DNA of 64,000 nucleotides from Bacillota bacterium (lineage in GTDB: Bacteria; Bacillota_A; Clostridia; Lachnospirales; Lachnospiraceae). The notes beneath the pieces were generated by a model. That model was given only the letters and a program-made list of their open reading frames with translations. It made no database searches and was not told the origin of the DNA. The stretch covers positions 806,001 through 870,000 of the forward strand of contig JAEYMU010000053.1 of the NCBI GenBank assembly GCA_023407175.1, given 5' to 3'. A program made the position numbers and the translations under genes. Below are positions 40,596 to 50,699 of this stretch, piece after piece (the first letter of the stretch is position 1; each line of letters starts with the position of its first letter).

Positions 40596-43500
40596 CTATT
40601 TCGTCATTTTCAGATATCTAATACAATTCAAATGTGCCGGTTCATACCGTAGAGCCTCACGAAAGGCCCTCGAAGCCTCCTTTCTTTTTTCAAGTCCCAG
40701 ATACCCCAGGCCCATCAGATAATTACAATGGGCCTTATTTTTCATATCAAGATCATCGTCAAAAATCATAAAATCAGGAAGCGATACCGCGAAATATTCC
40801 ACCTTGATACAGTCAAAGATGTGCTTTTCTCCGTAATCCAAAAGCTTGTAAAATCTGGAGTTTGCCTCCGTTATTCTTCCCAGCTTAAGCAGAGCAAGCC
40901 CCTGATAGTAAATCATGTCGGCGGGCTGATCATTGTAATACATCATTCCTGCCGGCTCATCGGTACCGACGGAGGCCTTTTCATAATACTCCTTAGCCCT
41001 TTCAGCTTCTTCCGTCTTTTCCATAACATATCCCATATAATAATTAATATGATTATCCTTGGTGCCCTCCAGCTTACCCTCGCCCAGGTTTTCCGGATAG
41101 ACAAAAGCCCTTTCCAGGTATTCTCTCGCCGCACCATATTCCTGCCTTGCGATTTCCTTTCTTGCAAGCTCTACCAGCGATATGGTATACTGGGTCGTGA
41201 TTTTTCCTTCCCCTCCCTCCCAGGGATGAAATTTCCGCCCCATTGTCAGCTCGTATGCCTCTTCATGCCGTCCAAGCATATTCAAAAGGGTGATATACTC
41301 AATTACAAGATCGTCTCTTTGAATATATACCTCCTGTGCCGTGTCGTATTCCGAGATTCTTTCCTGTGCTGTCCATCTCAGCTTCTTATGCAGCTGATCC
41401 AGCTCAAGAAATATTCTTGCATCCTTTGAAGCCAGAAGATAGGCCTTTTCCATAGCATTTTTTGCTTTTTCTTTCTCACCGAGCTTGTTATAATATGCCA
41501 ATGCGAGATTTCTCCACGGAATGGAAAAGCCCGGCTCCAGCCTGACTGCTTCCTCCCACAGCCTTACCGCTTCGGCATGCTGCAGCTTGTCATAGTACAG
41601 ATTCCCAAGATAATAACAAGCCCTTGAACCGGATGGATTACGGGCAATGGAAAACCTCAGCACTGCGATATCCTCGAGCTTATTCGGAAAGCAATAGTCC
41701 GGACAAGCCTTCTGTGCACGCTCCAGCAGCTCTTTATAATCCCCGCCAAGCCTGGCCTGATAGCAGGCCTCATAATACCGGAGCATCGGTCTTTCTTCCC
41801 CGCAGGTCCGTATCATCTCTATTGCTTCTTCATAGGCGCCATATTCCGCATAATCTCTTGCAGCCTGCAGATAGTTTTCATGAAAGCCCCGCATAACCTG
41901 CTTCATATCCGCAAGAATTTCATCCCTGCGTCTGTCATCAATCATGCTGTTTTCATACATGGACAGATAATCAAAGCTGTCAACCCTCAGGTTCTCACCA
42001 AGCCATTGCCCCGCTTCCTCATATCGTCCAAGCTTCCTAAAAAGATATGCCTTCAGCCCTCTTGCCTTAATGTTATGAGTATTCTTGACCAGGCTCTTTT
42101 CTATCAGCTCCAATGCCGACTCATAATTTTTTCTGCGCGCCTCAATGCAGGACAGATAATAGTAGGACATTTCCTGCTGCTCTGCCGACCATACGGCCTT
42201 ATAAAAGGCATCATATGCTTTTTCTTCTTTCTCCTGATACCAGAGAGCCAGTCCCAGATAATAGCAGGGCTCGCTGTTATATGGATTTGGGTTTTTCCAG
42301 GTGGCACGCTTCAGCGCTTTCCTGAAGCACTCCTCGGCTTCGCCAAAGCAGCCCCTGCGCATCAGCAGTGTGCCATACGCGGTGTTTATTCTAATGTCCT
42401 CCGGATCACGTCTTAAGCCCTCCAGATAATATGGATCCGGAAGATAGGTCGCATGCCGGTACTGCTCGATATGAATACCGGTCAAATACAATTCTTCATT
42501 GGTCCTAAGCTCCTTCGGCTCCCTTGCCGCCTCTGCGGGCTCGGGGAGTCTTGGAATTTCCTTGGGCTGCGGTCTGTAGGCTACCAGAAGTTCCTCACCA
42601 TTCCATACCTCTATTGACAGCTTCGTATCCTCTTCGACCTTCTCTTCCACTGTAGCTTCAAATATATCAACTGGTGACAGTAAAACCTCTCTCTCCAGCA
42701 GCTTCCTTTCCTCATAGGTCAGAAGCACCTTCGCTCTTTCATATTTTTCCGAGGCATAAACACAAAGATAGACTCCCTCCTCATTACTTTCCAGGTTGAC
42801 AGCGCAATGGACAGATGCATTTTTCACTGGACCTGCGGCCTTATACGGCATGAAATACTGTGTAAAGGCCTTTTCCTCAAATGGCTTTAACCAGGTAAAA
42901 TCCGGCTGATTATCTGTAAATACTCCGGTCATAAGCTCGATATAGGGGCCGTCCTCATCGGTCAGGTTCCTGTCCCAGGCCTTTCCGAAATCTCCGCACC
43001 CCCAGGTCCACTGCTTCTTTCCCGGAGATATATGATGATCCGCCACATGCAAAAGACCTGCTCTTACCTTATAATCATATCCTCCGACAAAATTATAATC
43101 CGATTTTTCCGCCATATAGGAGGTTGGCACAGGAATATTTCTATAGCGTGAGATATCCACACCCGCACTGTAATCATGCTTATAATATACCCCTGTTGCA
43201 ATCGGGAAGCGGGACACATCCCTTTTCCCATGATCCATAACCGCATGAACATCCGGCGGAAATATGGACTGCGTATTCTCATTTACCGCAACCGCAGGGT
43301 TTGCCCACCATAAAAAGGTCTGCGGCATAGAGGTTCTGTTATAAAGCTGTCCCTTTATCTCAATATATGCCCTGCCGGGATACAGGGTAAAGCTCGCCTC
43401 CCCCTTCGTCCCATTGATCTGATCTACATCGTTGACCTTCAGAGTTTTGCTTTTGTCCGAATTCTCCACCAGCCTGTAATCCACCGGCATAAAGGTGGTT

Positions 43501-43880
43501 GGTCTGTGGTGCTGCGGCCAGTTGAATTCAATTCCCCCGGAAATCCAAGGCCCCGTAAGCCCTACCAGTGCCGGCTTAATTACCTTATTATAGTAAACAA
43601 AATCGTAGCCGTTTGTTTTATCATAGGCTCTTTGAATCCTTCCTCCAAGCTCCGGTAAAATCATAATCTTCAGATATTCATTTTCCAGAAAAACAGCCTT
43701 ATATTCCTGATCCTTTTTTTCATCACATATTTTCTCTACTGTGGGATAGGGGTATATCTTGCCCGAGCTTCCCTGATATACACGTTTATCCAGAAAAATC
43801 GGATTTTTATCCGGTTCTCCTATACTGTAGGTAGGAATCAATACCTTTTCTTCCCACATCCTTACTTGCGTCATACTCAT
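40596..43880 (-). CDS. DUF5107 domain protein with TPR repeats
   Basis: The 1094-residue protein has an N-terminal DUF5107 region (~1-350: PELGGRIQRAYDKTNGYDF, GIEFNWPQHHRPTT, PQTFLWWANPAV) with a galactose-mutarotase-like fold, then a beta linker and at least ten TPR-type helical pairs (~480-1094), such as ACYYLGNLYYDKLQHAEAV. There is no signal peptide. DUF5107 proteins are repeatedly found with sugar transporters and may bind or isomerise a sugar. It is the last gene of the YesMN/ABC locus and ends the minus-strand series beside the mecA terminator. Confidence 0.85.
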   Translation of the reverse strand: MSMTQVRMWEEKVLIPTYSIGEPDKNPIFLDKRVYQGSSGKIYPYPTVEKICDEKKDQEYKAVFLENEYLKIMILPELGGRIQRAYDKTNGYDFVYYNKVIKPALVGLTGPWISGGIEFNWPQHHRPTTFMPVDYRLVENSDKSKTLKVNDVDQINGTKGEASFTLYPGRAYIEIKGQLYNRTSMPQTFLWWANPAVAVNENTQSIFPPDVHAVMDHGKRDVSRFPIATGVYYKHDYSAGVDISRYRNIPVPTSYMAEKSDYNFVGGYDYKVRAGLLHVADHHISPGKKQWTWGCGDFGKAWDRNLTDEDGPYIELMTGVFTDNQPDFTWLKPFEEKAFTQYFMPYKAAGPVKNASVHCAVNLESNEEGVYLCVYASEKYERAKVLLTYEERKLLEREVLLSPVDIFEATVEEKVEEDTKLSIEVWNGEELLVAYRPQPKEIPRLPEPAEAAREPKELRTNEELYLTGIHIEQYRHATYLPDPYYLEGLRRDPEDIRINTAYGTLLMRRGCFGEAEECFRKALKRATWKNPNPYNSEPCYYLGLALWYQEKEEKAYDAFYKAVWSAEQQEMSYYYLSCIEARRKNYESALELIEKSLVKNTHNIKARGLKAYLFRKLGRYEEAGQWLGENLRVDSFDYLSMYENSMIDDRRRDEILADMKQVMRGFHENYLQAARDYAEYGAYEEAIEMIRTCGEERPMLRYYEACYQARLGGDYKELLERAQKACPDYCFPNKLEDIAVLRFSIARNPSGSRACYYLGNLYYDKLQHAEAVRLWEEAVRLEPGFSIPWRNLALAYYNKLGEKEKAKNAMEKAYLLASKDARIFLELDQLHKKLRWTAQERISEYDTAQEVYIQRDDLVIEYITLLNMLGRHEEAYELTMGRKFHPWEGGEGKITTQYTISLVELARKEIARQEYGAAREYLERAFVYPENLGEGKLEGTKDNHINYYMGYVMEKTEEAERAKEYYEKASVGTDEPAGMMYYNDQPADMIYYQGLALLKLGRITEANSRFYKLLDYGEKHIFDCIKVEYFAVSLPDFMIFDDDLDMKNKAHCNYLMGLGYLGLEKRKEASRAFREALRYEPAHLNCIRYLKMTK

Positions 43881-43904
43881 TCGCTTCCATCCTCCGTATA
43901 TCCT

Positions 43905-45254
43905 TTAACTGCATTCATCAAGCTCCAGATTGAAAATTTCGGCCACTGCCTTTATCTGATTAACGCGCTTGCCCGAGATAACAATAACATGATGGGACTT
44001 GATATTTTCCATCAGCTTATACCCGTCGGGAACACGTACCAGTCCACCGTTTCTGCAATCGGATCCGGGGTACTGCACATATTCCTCCAGCACGGCTTTC
44101 TCTGTGAATATCCCATGGAAATCATGATGCAGCTTGCACAGGGTAATATCCCCCTTATCAATCTCGGCGTCAATTACAATGGAATCCTCCCCTACGATGT
44201 TCCAGGAATGCCAGCCCAGCACCGGCGGACGAAGCGTCCACTTTACACACATGCTTTGAGCTATACATCCAAGATATCCGCAGTGTACCAGAAGGGCATG
44301 GTCATCGGGGTCCTCAACCTCTGGGAATTTTTGTATCTTTTCATGAGAAAGAGCGGGCATCCCGGAAAGAAACGGATAGATATTTGTGGTAAAAACCGCT
44401 CCATCAATGGTGCTTCCAATCAGGTACTGCGTCATTAGAGAGGAGGTGTCGCTTTCGCACACCCACATCACCCCCCTGTCCTGATAGAGCAGGCTCCAGG
44501 CAAGGCAGGGTGTCGTATCACTGTAAAAGCCCTCGTTCAGGCAGTTGACACCGCATCCTACGACATTTCCTTCAGCGTCAACCTCATTACGGATTGCCAT
44601 AAACAGCTTGATCGCAGCTAAAACCGGCCTCTCATAGGGCACCTCTTCATGAAAATCCCAGCGCTTCATCTCTTCTCTTGCAGAATCATCAGAAATTTTC
44701 TTCGCTCTTTCGCCCAATTCCTTATAGGATTTATGCACAATAGTAATTCCAAAGCTATCCTTTATGCTCTTCTCACATTCCTCATTCCACCAGTAAAAGA
44801 TCTTGAACTGCTCTTCAATCAGCCCTTCGCCCTTTGAATCATGAAAGACAAGAAATTTTTGATTCCGCATATCTCTCTTTAATGCCAGCGCCCGGAAAAC
44901 AGTCCTGGCCAGTTCCTTGCTGTGAGGATGAAAGACCTTAATGCCTTTGGATTTCATGTAAGCGACGCCCTCCCAGTCAAACATCAGCGAAACCCCTACC
45001 TCGGTCGTGATTACAATGACCGGAAGCTTAACCGTATTCAGCAGGACATCCATTTCCGTATAGACATTGGTCCACATAACCGGCAGTAGTACCGCATCCG
45101 CCTGGCCGGAAAGCTCCTCGCCCAGGACGGCGGGCTCCATAAAGTCCGCCTCTTCCTTATAAATTTCCTTCAGCGCCTCAAGAATCCTGTAAAATTCTTT
45201 TTCATCCGCTTCTCTGAACCGCAGAGGAACTATCTTTGCTTTTGCTTTCCTCAT
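43905..45254 (-). CDS. L-fucose/L-arabinose isomerase-like protein
   Basis: The 449-residue protein has the architecture of the FucI/AraA superfamily: an N-terminal Rossmann-like half (ADAVLLPVMWTNVYTE) and a C-terminal half with acidic and His residues (ESDTSSLMTQYLIGS, HHDFHGIF) that could bind the metal. The family interconverts aldoses and ketoses. The sequence is divergent from true FucI, so the sugar and even the reaction are uncertain. It is placed between the VOC and DUF5107 genes of a sugar-uptake operon, with 16 bp to the VOC gene. Confidence 0.7.
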   Translation of the reverse strand: MRKAKAKIVPLRFREADEKEFYRILEALKEIYKEEADFMEPAVLGEELSGQADAVLLPVMWTNVYTEMDVLLNTVKLPVIVITTEVGVSLMFDWEGVAYMKSKGIKVFHPHSKELARTVFRALALKRDMRNQKFLVFHDSKGEGLIEEQFKIFYWWNEECEKSIKDSFGITIVHKSYKELGERAKKISDDSAREEMKRWDFHEEVPYERPVLAAIKLFMAIRNEVDAEGNVVGCGVNCLNEGFYSDTTPCLAWSLLYQDRGVMWVCESDTSSLMTQYLIGSTIDGAVFTTNIYPFLSGMPALSHEKIQKFPEVEDPDDHALLVHCGYLGCIAQSMCVKWTLRPPVLGWHSWNIVGEDSIVIDAEIDKGDITLCKLHHDFHGIFTEKAVLEEYVQYPGSDCRNGGLVRVPDGYKLMENIKSHHVIVISGKRVNQIKAVAEIFNLELDECS

Positions 45255-45270
45255 TAAAAGCTCCTCCCTT

Positions 45271-45678
45271 CTATAAGACTTTACAATATTCTACCTTTTC
45301 TCCGCTTTCTGAGCGAACGAGAAAATATCTGAAGCCTCTGTCCCAAAAACCGGGGATATCCACAATCCCCTCAACCATATTCATACCGCATTTTTTTGCT
45401 TCTTCAAACTCCGCTTCAATATCCTCCACACTATATGCGATATGATCTATTTTTCCGCCGCTTTTCTCAACCTCCGCCGCCTCGGTGCTTCCCTTTGGCC
45501 GCTGAATTAATTCACACAAAATCCGGCTGGCCTCATGATACACAAAGATTACCCGGTTTCCTCCGGTATAGAATTCGGCCCTTTTATAAAAGCCTGATTT
45601 TTCAATGTACCATATTGCCGCTTTCTCCACATCAGGAACAAGAATCCCTATATGCTGCAGGCCCTCTACCTTAACCAT
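45271..45678 (-). CDS. VOC (glyoxalase/epimerase-like) metalloprotein
   Basis: The 135-residue protein starts MVKVEGLQHIGILVPDVEKA and has two beta-alpha-beta-beta-beta units with His (LQHIGI), Glu (LCELIQRP) and His (IDHIAYSVED) at the usual VOC metal positions. The group includes glyoxalase I and methylmalonyl-CoA epimerase. ATG 45678 follows GGAGGGAG; the upstream extension to 45729 is dropped. It is 13 bp from the permease gene, so it probably acts on the imported sugar or its product. Confidence 0.85.
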   Translation of the reverse strand: MVKVEGLQHIGILVPDVEKAAIWYIEKSGFYKRAEFYTGGNRVIFVYHEASRILCELIQRPKGSTEAAEVEKSGGKIDHIAYSVEDIEAEFEEAKKCGMNMVEGIVDIPGFWDRGFRYFLVRSESGEKVEYCKVL

Positions 45679-45691
45679 AATTTTCTCCCTC

Positions 45692-46519
45692 CTAACCCTT
45701 AACGGCACCTGCGACGGCACCGCCTTCAATTTTTTCCTGAAACATAAGATAGATGACCAAAATCGGGATTACGGACAATACAATCGCCGCGAACATAGGA
45801 CCATAGCTTGTAAAGCGTTCCCCCTGAAGTCCTAAAAGCCGGACCGATATTGTCTTCATTGTCTTGCTGATCAGCAGGGTGTTTGCAAAAATCAATTCAT
45901 TATATACAGCCAGAAAGGCCATGATTGCTCCGGTAAAAATGCCCGGCTTTGCAATAGGAAATATAATCCTGAATACAATACCCGCCGTACCGCATCCATC
46001 CATAATAGCCGCCTCGTCAATTTCCCTGCTGATCCCTTCTATAAAGCCGGTAATCAGATAGAAGCTCATAGGAAAATTTATGGCTGCATACAGAAAAATC
46101 ATCGGCCAGTATTTATCCCGAAAGCCAAAGGTTGTAAACATTGTAACAACGGGAATCAGCATCGCATAAGGAGGGATCATAAGTCCTACCAAATAGTATA
46201 ATCGAAGAAAGGTCGAGCATCTTAGCATCCTTCTTGCTACGACATAGGCTCCCATTGTTACGAATAATACCACCACGGCACACGCACCCAGAGAGAAAAT
46301 AAAGGAATTTACAACTGCCCGTAATATCTGAACATCAAAGATTGCCGAAGCATAATTACTCCATTCTATATGAGTGGGCAGCGCGAACATGGTATTCCAT
46401 ATTTCCGTGTTATTCTTAAAGGAAGATACTACTGTAAAGTACACCGGATATATAAAGATGAAGCTGAACAGTACTGCAAAAAACCAGTATATCCCCTTTC
46501 CTATTGAATTTTTTCTCAT
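45692..46519 (-). CDS. Carbohydrate ABC transporter permease (MalG/LacG type)
   Basis: The 275-residue protein has six predicted helices, with the EAA loop at EAAIMDGCGTAGIVFRIIFP (~175-194) that contacts the ATPase. It forms the membrane channel with the upstream permease. No ATPase gene is in the locus, as is common for these CUT1 systems, which share an MsmK-like ATPase. The gap to the preceding gene is 11 bp. Confidence 0.93.
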   Translation of the reverse strand: MRKNSIGKGIYWFFAVLFSFIFIYPVYFTVVSSFKNNTEIWNTMFALPTHIEWSNYASAIFDVQILRAVVNSFIFSLGACAVVVLFVTMGAYVVARRMLRCSTFLRLYYLVGLMIPPYAMLIPVVTMFTTFGFRDKYWPMIFLYAAINFPMSFYLITGFIEGISREIDEAAIMDGCGTAGIVFRIIFPIAKPGIFTGAIMAFLAVYNELIFANTLLISKTMKTISVRLLGLQGERFTSYGPMFAAIVLSVIPILVIYLMFQEKIEGGAVAGAVKG

Positions 46520-46530
46520 AATTCCACCAC

Positions 46531-47421
46531 CTAATCTTTATTCGATCTCGCAAATAACCCTGTGAGAAATACACTTGCCAGGAAAGAGGTTATAATCAAA
46601 AACGATCCCATGGCATTTGAATATCCGTAATTGTTATAGGTAAACGCATTTTTATATAAAAGAGTACCAAACACCTCCGAGGCATTGCCGGGGCCTCCGC
46701 CTGTGGTTACATAAACCATCTCAAATGTCGTAATCGATCCGATGATACAGTTTAAAATGAATATCTGGAAGCTGTTCTTTAACATCGGCACCGTAATATA
46801 AAGCATTTTCTGCCAGCCATTAACACCGTCCACCACGGCCGCTTCGTAAACATCGCGCGGGATTCCCGTAATACCGGCAGAAAAGATCAGCATATTAAAG
46901 CCCGCATAGGTCCAGGCATTGATCACTGTAATGGCATAGATTGCATAGCTTTTACTGCCCAAAAAATTTACATTAATATTTCCCAGTCCCGCAGACCCCA
47001 GCAGTGTCGCTACAGGGCCTCCCTCCGGATAAAGAAGAAAGTACCACATTAGAGCTATCGCTGTCCGGCTTATTACCTGCGGCATAAAATAACTGGTTTT
47101 TAAGAATCGTTTCCCCTTTGACTGTGTCTGAATGACTGTCGCCAGAAACAGGGATACCGGAAGTATCAGAAGGAAGCCTGATAAAATAAAAATTCCCACA
47201 TTAGTCAATGCCGTAAAAAATCTGCTGTCCAAAAATAAATCTGTATAATTATTCCATCCAACGAATTGCAGCGGTGAGCTTGGAATTCCATTCCATTTAT
47301 AAAAGGACAGGCGAAAAACCGAAATCATGGGATATATAAAAATGAAGGAATATAAAAGAAACATCGGCAAGCTGAGCAATATGCTTTCAATCTTTCTTTT
47401 CCTGCCTGTCGCATGGGGCAT
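46531..47421 (-). CDS. Carbohydrate ABC transporter permease (MalF/LacF type)
   Basis: The 296-residue protein has six helices and the EAA loop at YEAAVVDGVNGWQKMLYITV (~205-224). It pairs with the MalG-type permease. ATG 47421 (MPHATGRKRK) is favoured over the longer frame to 47475 because the basic N-terminus and first helix begin there and AAAGGAT lies upstream. The next gene upstream is the binding lipoprotein, 73 bp away. Confidence 0.9.
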   Translation of the reverse strand: MPHATGRKRKIESILLSLPMFLLYSFIFIYPMISVFRLSFYKWNGIPSSPLQFVGWNNYTDLFLDSRFFTALTNVGIFILSGFLLILPVSLFLATVIQTQSKGKRFLKTSYFMPQVISRTAIALMWYFLLYPEGGPVATLLGSAGLGNINVNFLGSKSYAIYAITVINAWTYAGFNMLIFSAGITGIPRDVYEAAVVDGVNGWQKMLYITVPMLKNSFQIFILNCIIGSITTFEMVYVTTGGGPGNASEVFGTLLYKNAFTYNNYGYSNAMGSFLIITSFLASVFLTGLFARSNKD

Positions 47422-47494
47422 ATACTTCACATCCTTTGCTTTAAATTTTGTGGCGAGTGATAACACCCGCCACACAGCTTAATATCTATATTGC

Positions 47495-48850
47495 TTAATT
47501 ATAATTATCAACCTCTGCCTGAATTCTATCCCCAATATCCTGGGCCGAATCGCCGGCAAAAATAGTCGATGCTTCCGTTCTGACCACATCCATGAGAGAG
47601 GTCATCGGAGAGAATTGCTCAATTTCTCCAATCATATTCGTCGCCCTGGAATAATAATCATTAAATTCCGTGGTTAACGGATCTGCTTCAATTACCTGGT
47701 CGAAGGTTACCGGATAGGTGCCGCCGCCCTCTTGAGCCTCATATAATCCCTGCCAATATTCCTGAGAAGTAAAAAACTTTAATACCCGTACTGATGCATC
47801 ATAATTATCATCGCCCGGCTTTGCCGTTATCGACAGGAAATCATCCGGTCCCCCCATCCATTCGTCCTTGTATTCGGCCTTCTCCTCAAAATACGGGAAA
47901 CCCTTGCACACAATATCGGAAGCGTTGTCAAATTCATTGATTGTGGCTATGTTCCAGGAGCCCGAGAATATAATTGCGGCCTCTCCGCTCTCAAGCTTTG
48001 CCAGCTCACCGTTTGCATCATATGCCAGGTTATTGGTTCCGAATATCCCTTCCTCGTACCATTTCTGCATCATATCAAGCAGGGCAACTGTCTCGGGATC
48101 GCTCCATTTTGTATCCCCGCTGATCAAATCGTCCTTCAGTGCCGCTCCGTAATATTTCATGGAAAGAGCGGTCAGAAAGTGTCCTGCCCTGTAAATATCC
48201 TTGGCACCGAAGGCCATAGGAATATAGCCGTTTTCAATCAGGGTCGGAGCCGCCTCCTCAATATCCTCCCAGGATTCCGGCAGTTCCAGCCCCAGCTTAT
48301 CAAAAACCGACTTGTTGTAAAAGCAGCATACACCATAGGGAGCGGTCGGAAGGCCGTAAATTCCTTCTACGCCGTATGCGCTGTAATCAACCGGTGCAAA
48401 AAGCGCATCAATGTAATTTTGTGTCCACTCCGCATCCTCCTCCATCAAGCCTGAGATATCCGTAAGTACCCCGTTTTTTACATAATCCAGATTAGCCGCA
48501 TAGCCGAGGAAATTGAAAACCTCGATGGGATCTCCCGCCGCAACCGACGTTTTGAATAAAGTATCATGGGACTCCTCGTCCGAAATCGATACATCCTCCA
48601 GAAGAATATCAGGATTTTCCTCCTGAAATTTAGCTACCATATCCATGAAATATTTTTCACGCACGCTGTCGGGATTGCTGTATCTTGTAAGTATGCGAAC
48701 CTTTACCGTATCCTTTGATGTTCCCGCTGTCTGCTCCGCCCCGGAAGCATCGGCACCCGAAGCTCCTGTGTCCGCCTTTTGCTGACATCCGGTCATACTC
48801 ATACAAACAAGCACCATTGCCGTTATAATACTGATTAACCTTTTTTTCAT
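47495..48850 (-). CDS. Sugar-binding lipoprotein of the ABC transporter
   Basis: The 451-residue protein has a lipoprotein signal (MKKRLISIITAMVLVCMS then MTGC; Cys22 is the lipidated residue), a Gly/Ala/Ser-rich linker and a family 1 solute-binding fold (~50-450, with VAAGDPIEVF and AAIIFSGSWNIA). It would present an oligosaccharide to the permeases outside the membrane. The specificity cannot be read from sequence. It is the first transporter gene after YesN. Confidence 0.93.
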   Translation of the reverse strand: MKKRLISIITAMVLVCMSMTGCQQKADTGASGADASGAEQTAGTSKDTVKVRILTRYSNPDSVREKYFMDMVAKFQEENPDILLEDVSISDEESHDTLFKTSVAAGDPIEVFNFLGYAANLDYVKNGVLTDISGLMEEDAEWTQNYIDALFAPVDYSAYGVEGIYGLPTAPYGVCCFYNKSVFDKLGLELPESWEDIEEAAPTLIENGYIPMAFGAKDIYRAGHFLTALSMKYYGAALKDDLISGDTKWSDPETVALLDMMQKWYEEGIFGTNNLAYDANGELAKLESGEAAIIFSGSWNIATINEFDNASDIVCKGFPYFEEKAEYKDEWMGGPDDFLSITAKPGDDNYDASVRVLKFFTSQEYWQGLYEAQEGGGTYPVTFDQVIEADPLTTEFNDYYSRATNMIGEIEQFSPMTSLMDVVRTEASTIFAGDSAQDIGDRIQAEVDNYN

Positions 48851-49028
48851 ATCGTTCCCTCTCTTTTTTTATTCTGTATATTGTGCACAATATACATGTT
48901 TCATATAAATCGTTATCACCATTTGGTTATTTTATTGTATCTCCTGTTTCTCTTATAATCCATGTCAAAATTTTTGCTGTTTTAGTAAATTTTTAAGGTA
49001 ATCTTTTTGCTATTTTCTACAACAGACA

Positions 49029-49063
49029 GCAGCTGCAGGCCCGAAATCAGGCTCTGCAGCTGC
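49029..49063. terminator. Hairpin after yesN
   Basis: GCAGCTGCAG (49029-49038) pairs with CTGCAGCTGC (49054-49063) around 15 bases. It lies four bases after the yesN stop, with no strong T tract (exit TGTCTGTTG). It may be a weak terminator between the regulators and the transporter. Confidence 0.5.
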
Positions 49064-49066
49064 CGT

Positions 49067-50662
49067 TTATTGCTTTTTTATTCGTTTGACCCCTTTAATT
49101 TTCTTTACCTGCAAGGGTGATAAGCCATAATACCTTTTAAAGCACTTGCTGAAATAGTATTCATCATTGTAACCGACCCTTTCGGAAACTTCTCTGATAT
49201 CACATTCCGAATCCAAAAGAATTTCCCTTGCCTTTTCCATTCGCACCATTGTTATATATTGAACCATGGTGACTCCCATAACCTTTTTGAATATTCCGCT
49301 GATATACGATTGAGTGACTGCCATGACATCTGCAATCATTGTCTGATTTAAATCAGCATTATAATAGTGCTCCCGTATATACTTGCAGGTTTTTTCTATA
49401 ACCGGGAGACTCTCCGTCGATGTTCTGATTGAATTCTCCATCAAGGTATATATAATATGTCCAAACCATTCCATAACCTCTTCCACATCCGACATATTGT
49501 CAAATACTTCCTCGAAACCGTATCCTCCATTCATAAACCGTTTCATTTCCAATTCAGAAATCACTCCCATATCAAGCAAAGTTAAAAAGAGGCGGTTTAC
49601 ATTTCTGGCGATACCTTCAAAGCTGACTCTTTTATCGAACATGTCCATGAAAATTTCAGTGACTATTTTATTACAGGCATCAAAATCTTTTTTTCCGATC
49701 TGATTATATAAATCTTTTATTTTCTGCTCCGATATCTTATAATGGCTCTCTCCCCTTGCCTCCACCCATTGATACGTGATTTTGTTCTGCTTTAATACCT
49801 TTGCGTTGTTCAATGCCGATACCGCCTCGGCATAAGCCTTTTTTAATCCTTTAAAACCATAGTTGCATTTACTGATGCCGCATTGAACACAGGAGTCCGT
49901 TTCCTGCATCAGGCACAGCCGTACTCTCTCTGCCTCAGCTTCAATGATACCTTCCGATACATATTCCTCCGTGCTTATCATTGTTATCATATAATCTCTG
50001 TATATATCATAAATCACCAGATAATTTTCTGTTTCCTTCAGTTGCTCTTTGCAGGCATTGGATACCATCCCGACTTTTTGACTGATACCTGCATTTTCCT
50101 TTTGAAATTGCTCGACTCTATATAATACCAAATAATATCTGCTGGCTTCGGAGATACCATAATCTTTTAACAACTGTCGGCTTTCTGCAATTTCTTCATA
50201 GGAAGAAGAATCATGAAATAAATCACTGAATATTTTTGATTCAATTACGGCTCCCGCTTTATTTTGCAGTGCCTTTTTTCTTCTCTCCTCATTCATTCTG
50301 ACAGCCAGATTTCCCAGCATTGATATAAATTCCTCTTCTTTAATCGGTTTCAATATGTAATAGTAAATTCCATAATGGATTGCCTCCTGTGCATAGTTAA
50401 AATCACTATGTCCCGTCAGAAAAACGATATATACCGGTATATTCTTTTCTCTCACTTCTCTTGCCAGTTCAATTCCATTCATTCCCGGCATAGCGATGTC
50501 AACCACTGCAAGATCATATACCTTCTCCTTTATAAGACGCAAAGCATCATAACCGTTATCTACATCATCAACAATTTCATATCCCAGCTTATCCCAGTCA
50601 ATTCCATATATAATACGTTTCCTGACCAATACTTCATCATCAACAATGATAACCTTGAACAT
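49067..50662 (-). CDS. YesN-type response regulator with AraC output domain
   Basis: The 531-residue protein has a receiver domain (~1-120; acidic pocket VDDE, phospho-acceptor Asp in DLAVVDIAMPG at ~57), a long middle region and a C-terminal AraC double helix-turn-helix (~425-525, VSERVGYNDEYYFSKCFKRYYG). It should be phosphorylated by the neighbouring YesM-type kinase and activate the adjacent sugar-uptake genes. It is encoded 37 bp after the kinase gene. Confidence 0.94.
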   Translation of the reverse strand: MFKVIIVDDEVLVRKRIIYGIDWDKLGYEIVDDVDNGYDALRLIKEKVYDLAVVDIAMPGMNGIELAREVREKNIPVYIVFLTGHSDFNYAQEAIHYGIYYYILKPIKEEEFISMLGNLAVRMNEERRKKALQNKAGAVIESKIFSDLFHDSSSYEEIAESRQLLKDYGISEASRYYLVLYRVEQFQKENAGISQKVGMVSNACKEQLKETENYLVIYDIYRDYMITMISTEEYVSEGIIEAEAERVRLCLMQETDSCVQCGISKCNYGFKGLKKAYAEAVSALNNAKVLKQNKITYQWVEARGESHYKISEQKIKDLYNQIGKKDFDACNKIVTEIFMDMFDKRVSFEGIARNVNRLFLTLLDMGVISELEMKRFMNGGYGFEEVFDNMSDVEEVMEWFGHIIYTLMENSIRTSTESLPVIEKTCKYIREHYYNADLNQTMIADVMAVTQSYISGIFKKVMGVTMVQYITMVRMEKAREILLDSECDIREVSERVGYNDEYYFSKCFKRYYGLSPLQVKKIKGVKRIKKQ

Positions 50663-50699
50663 TATCCTATGCCCTCCTGCTTTGCTTCTTCCTGTCTCT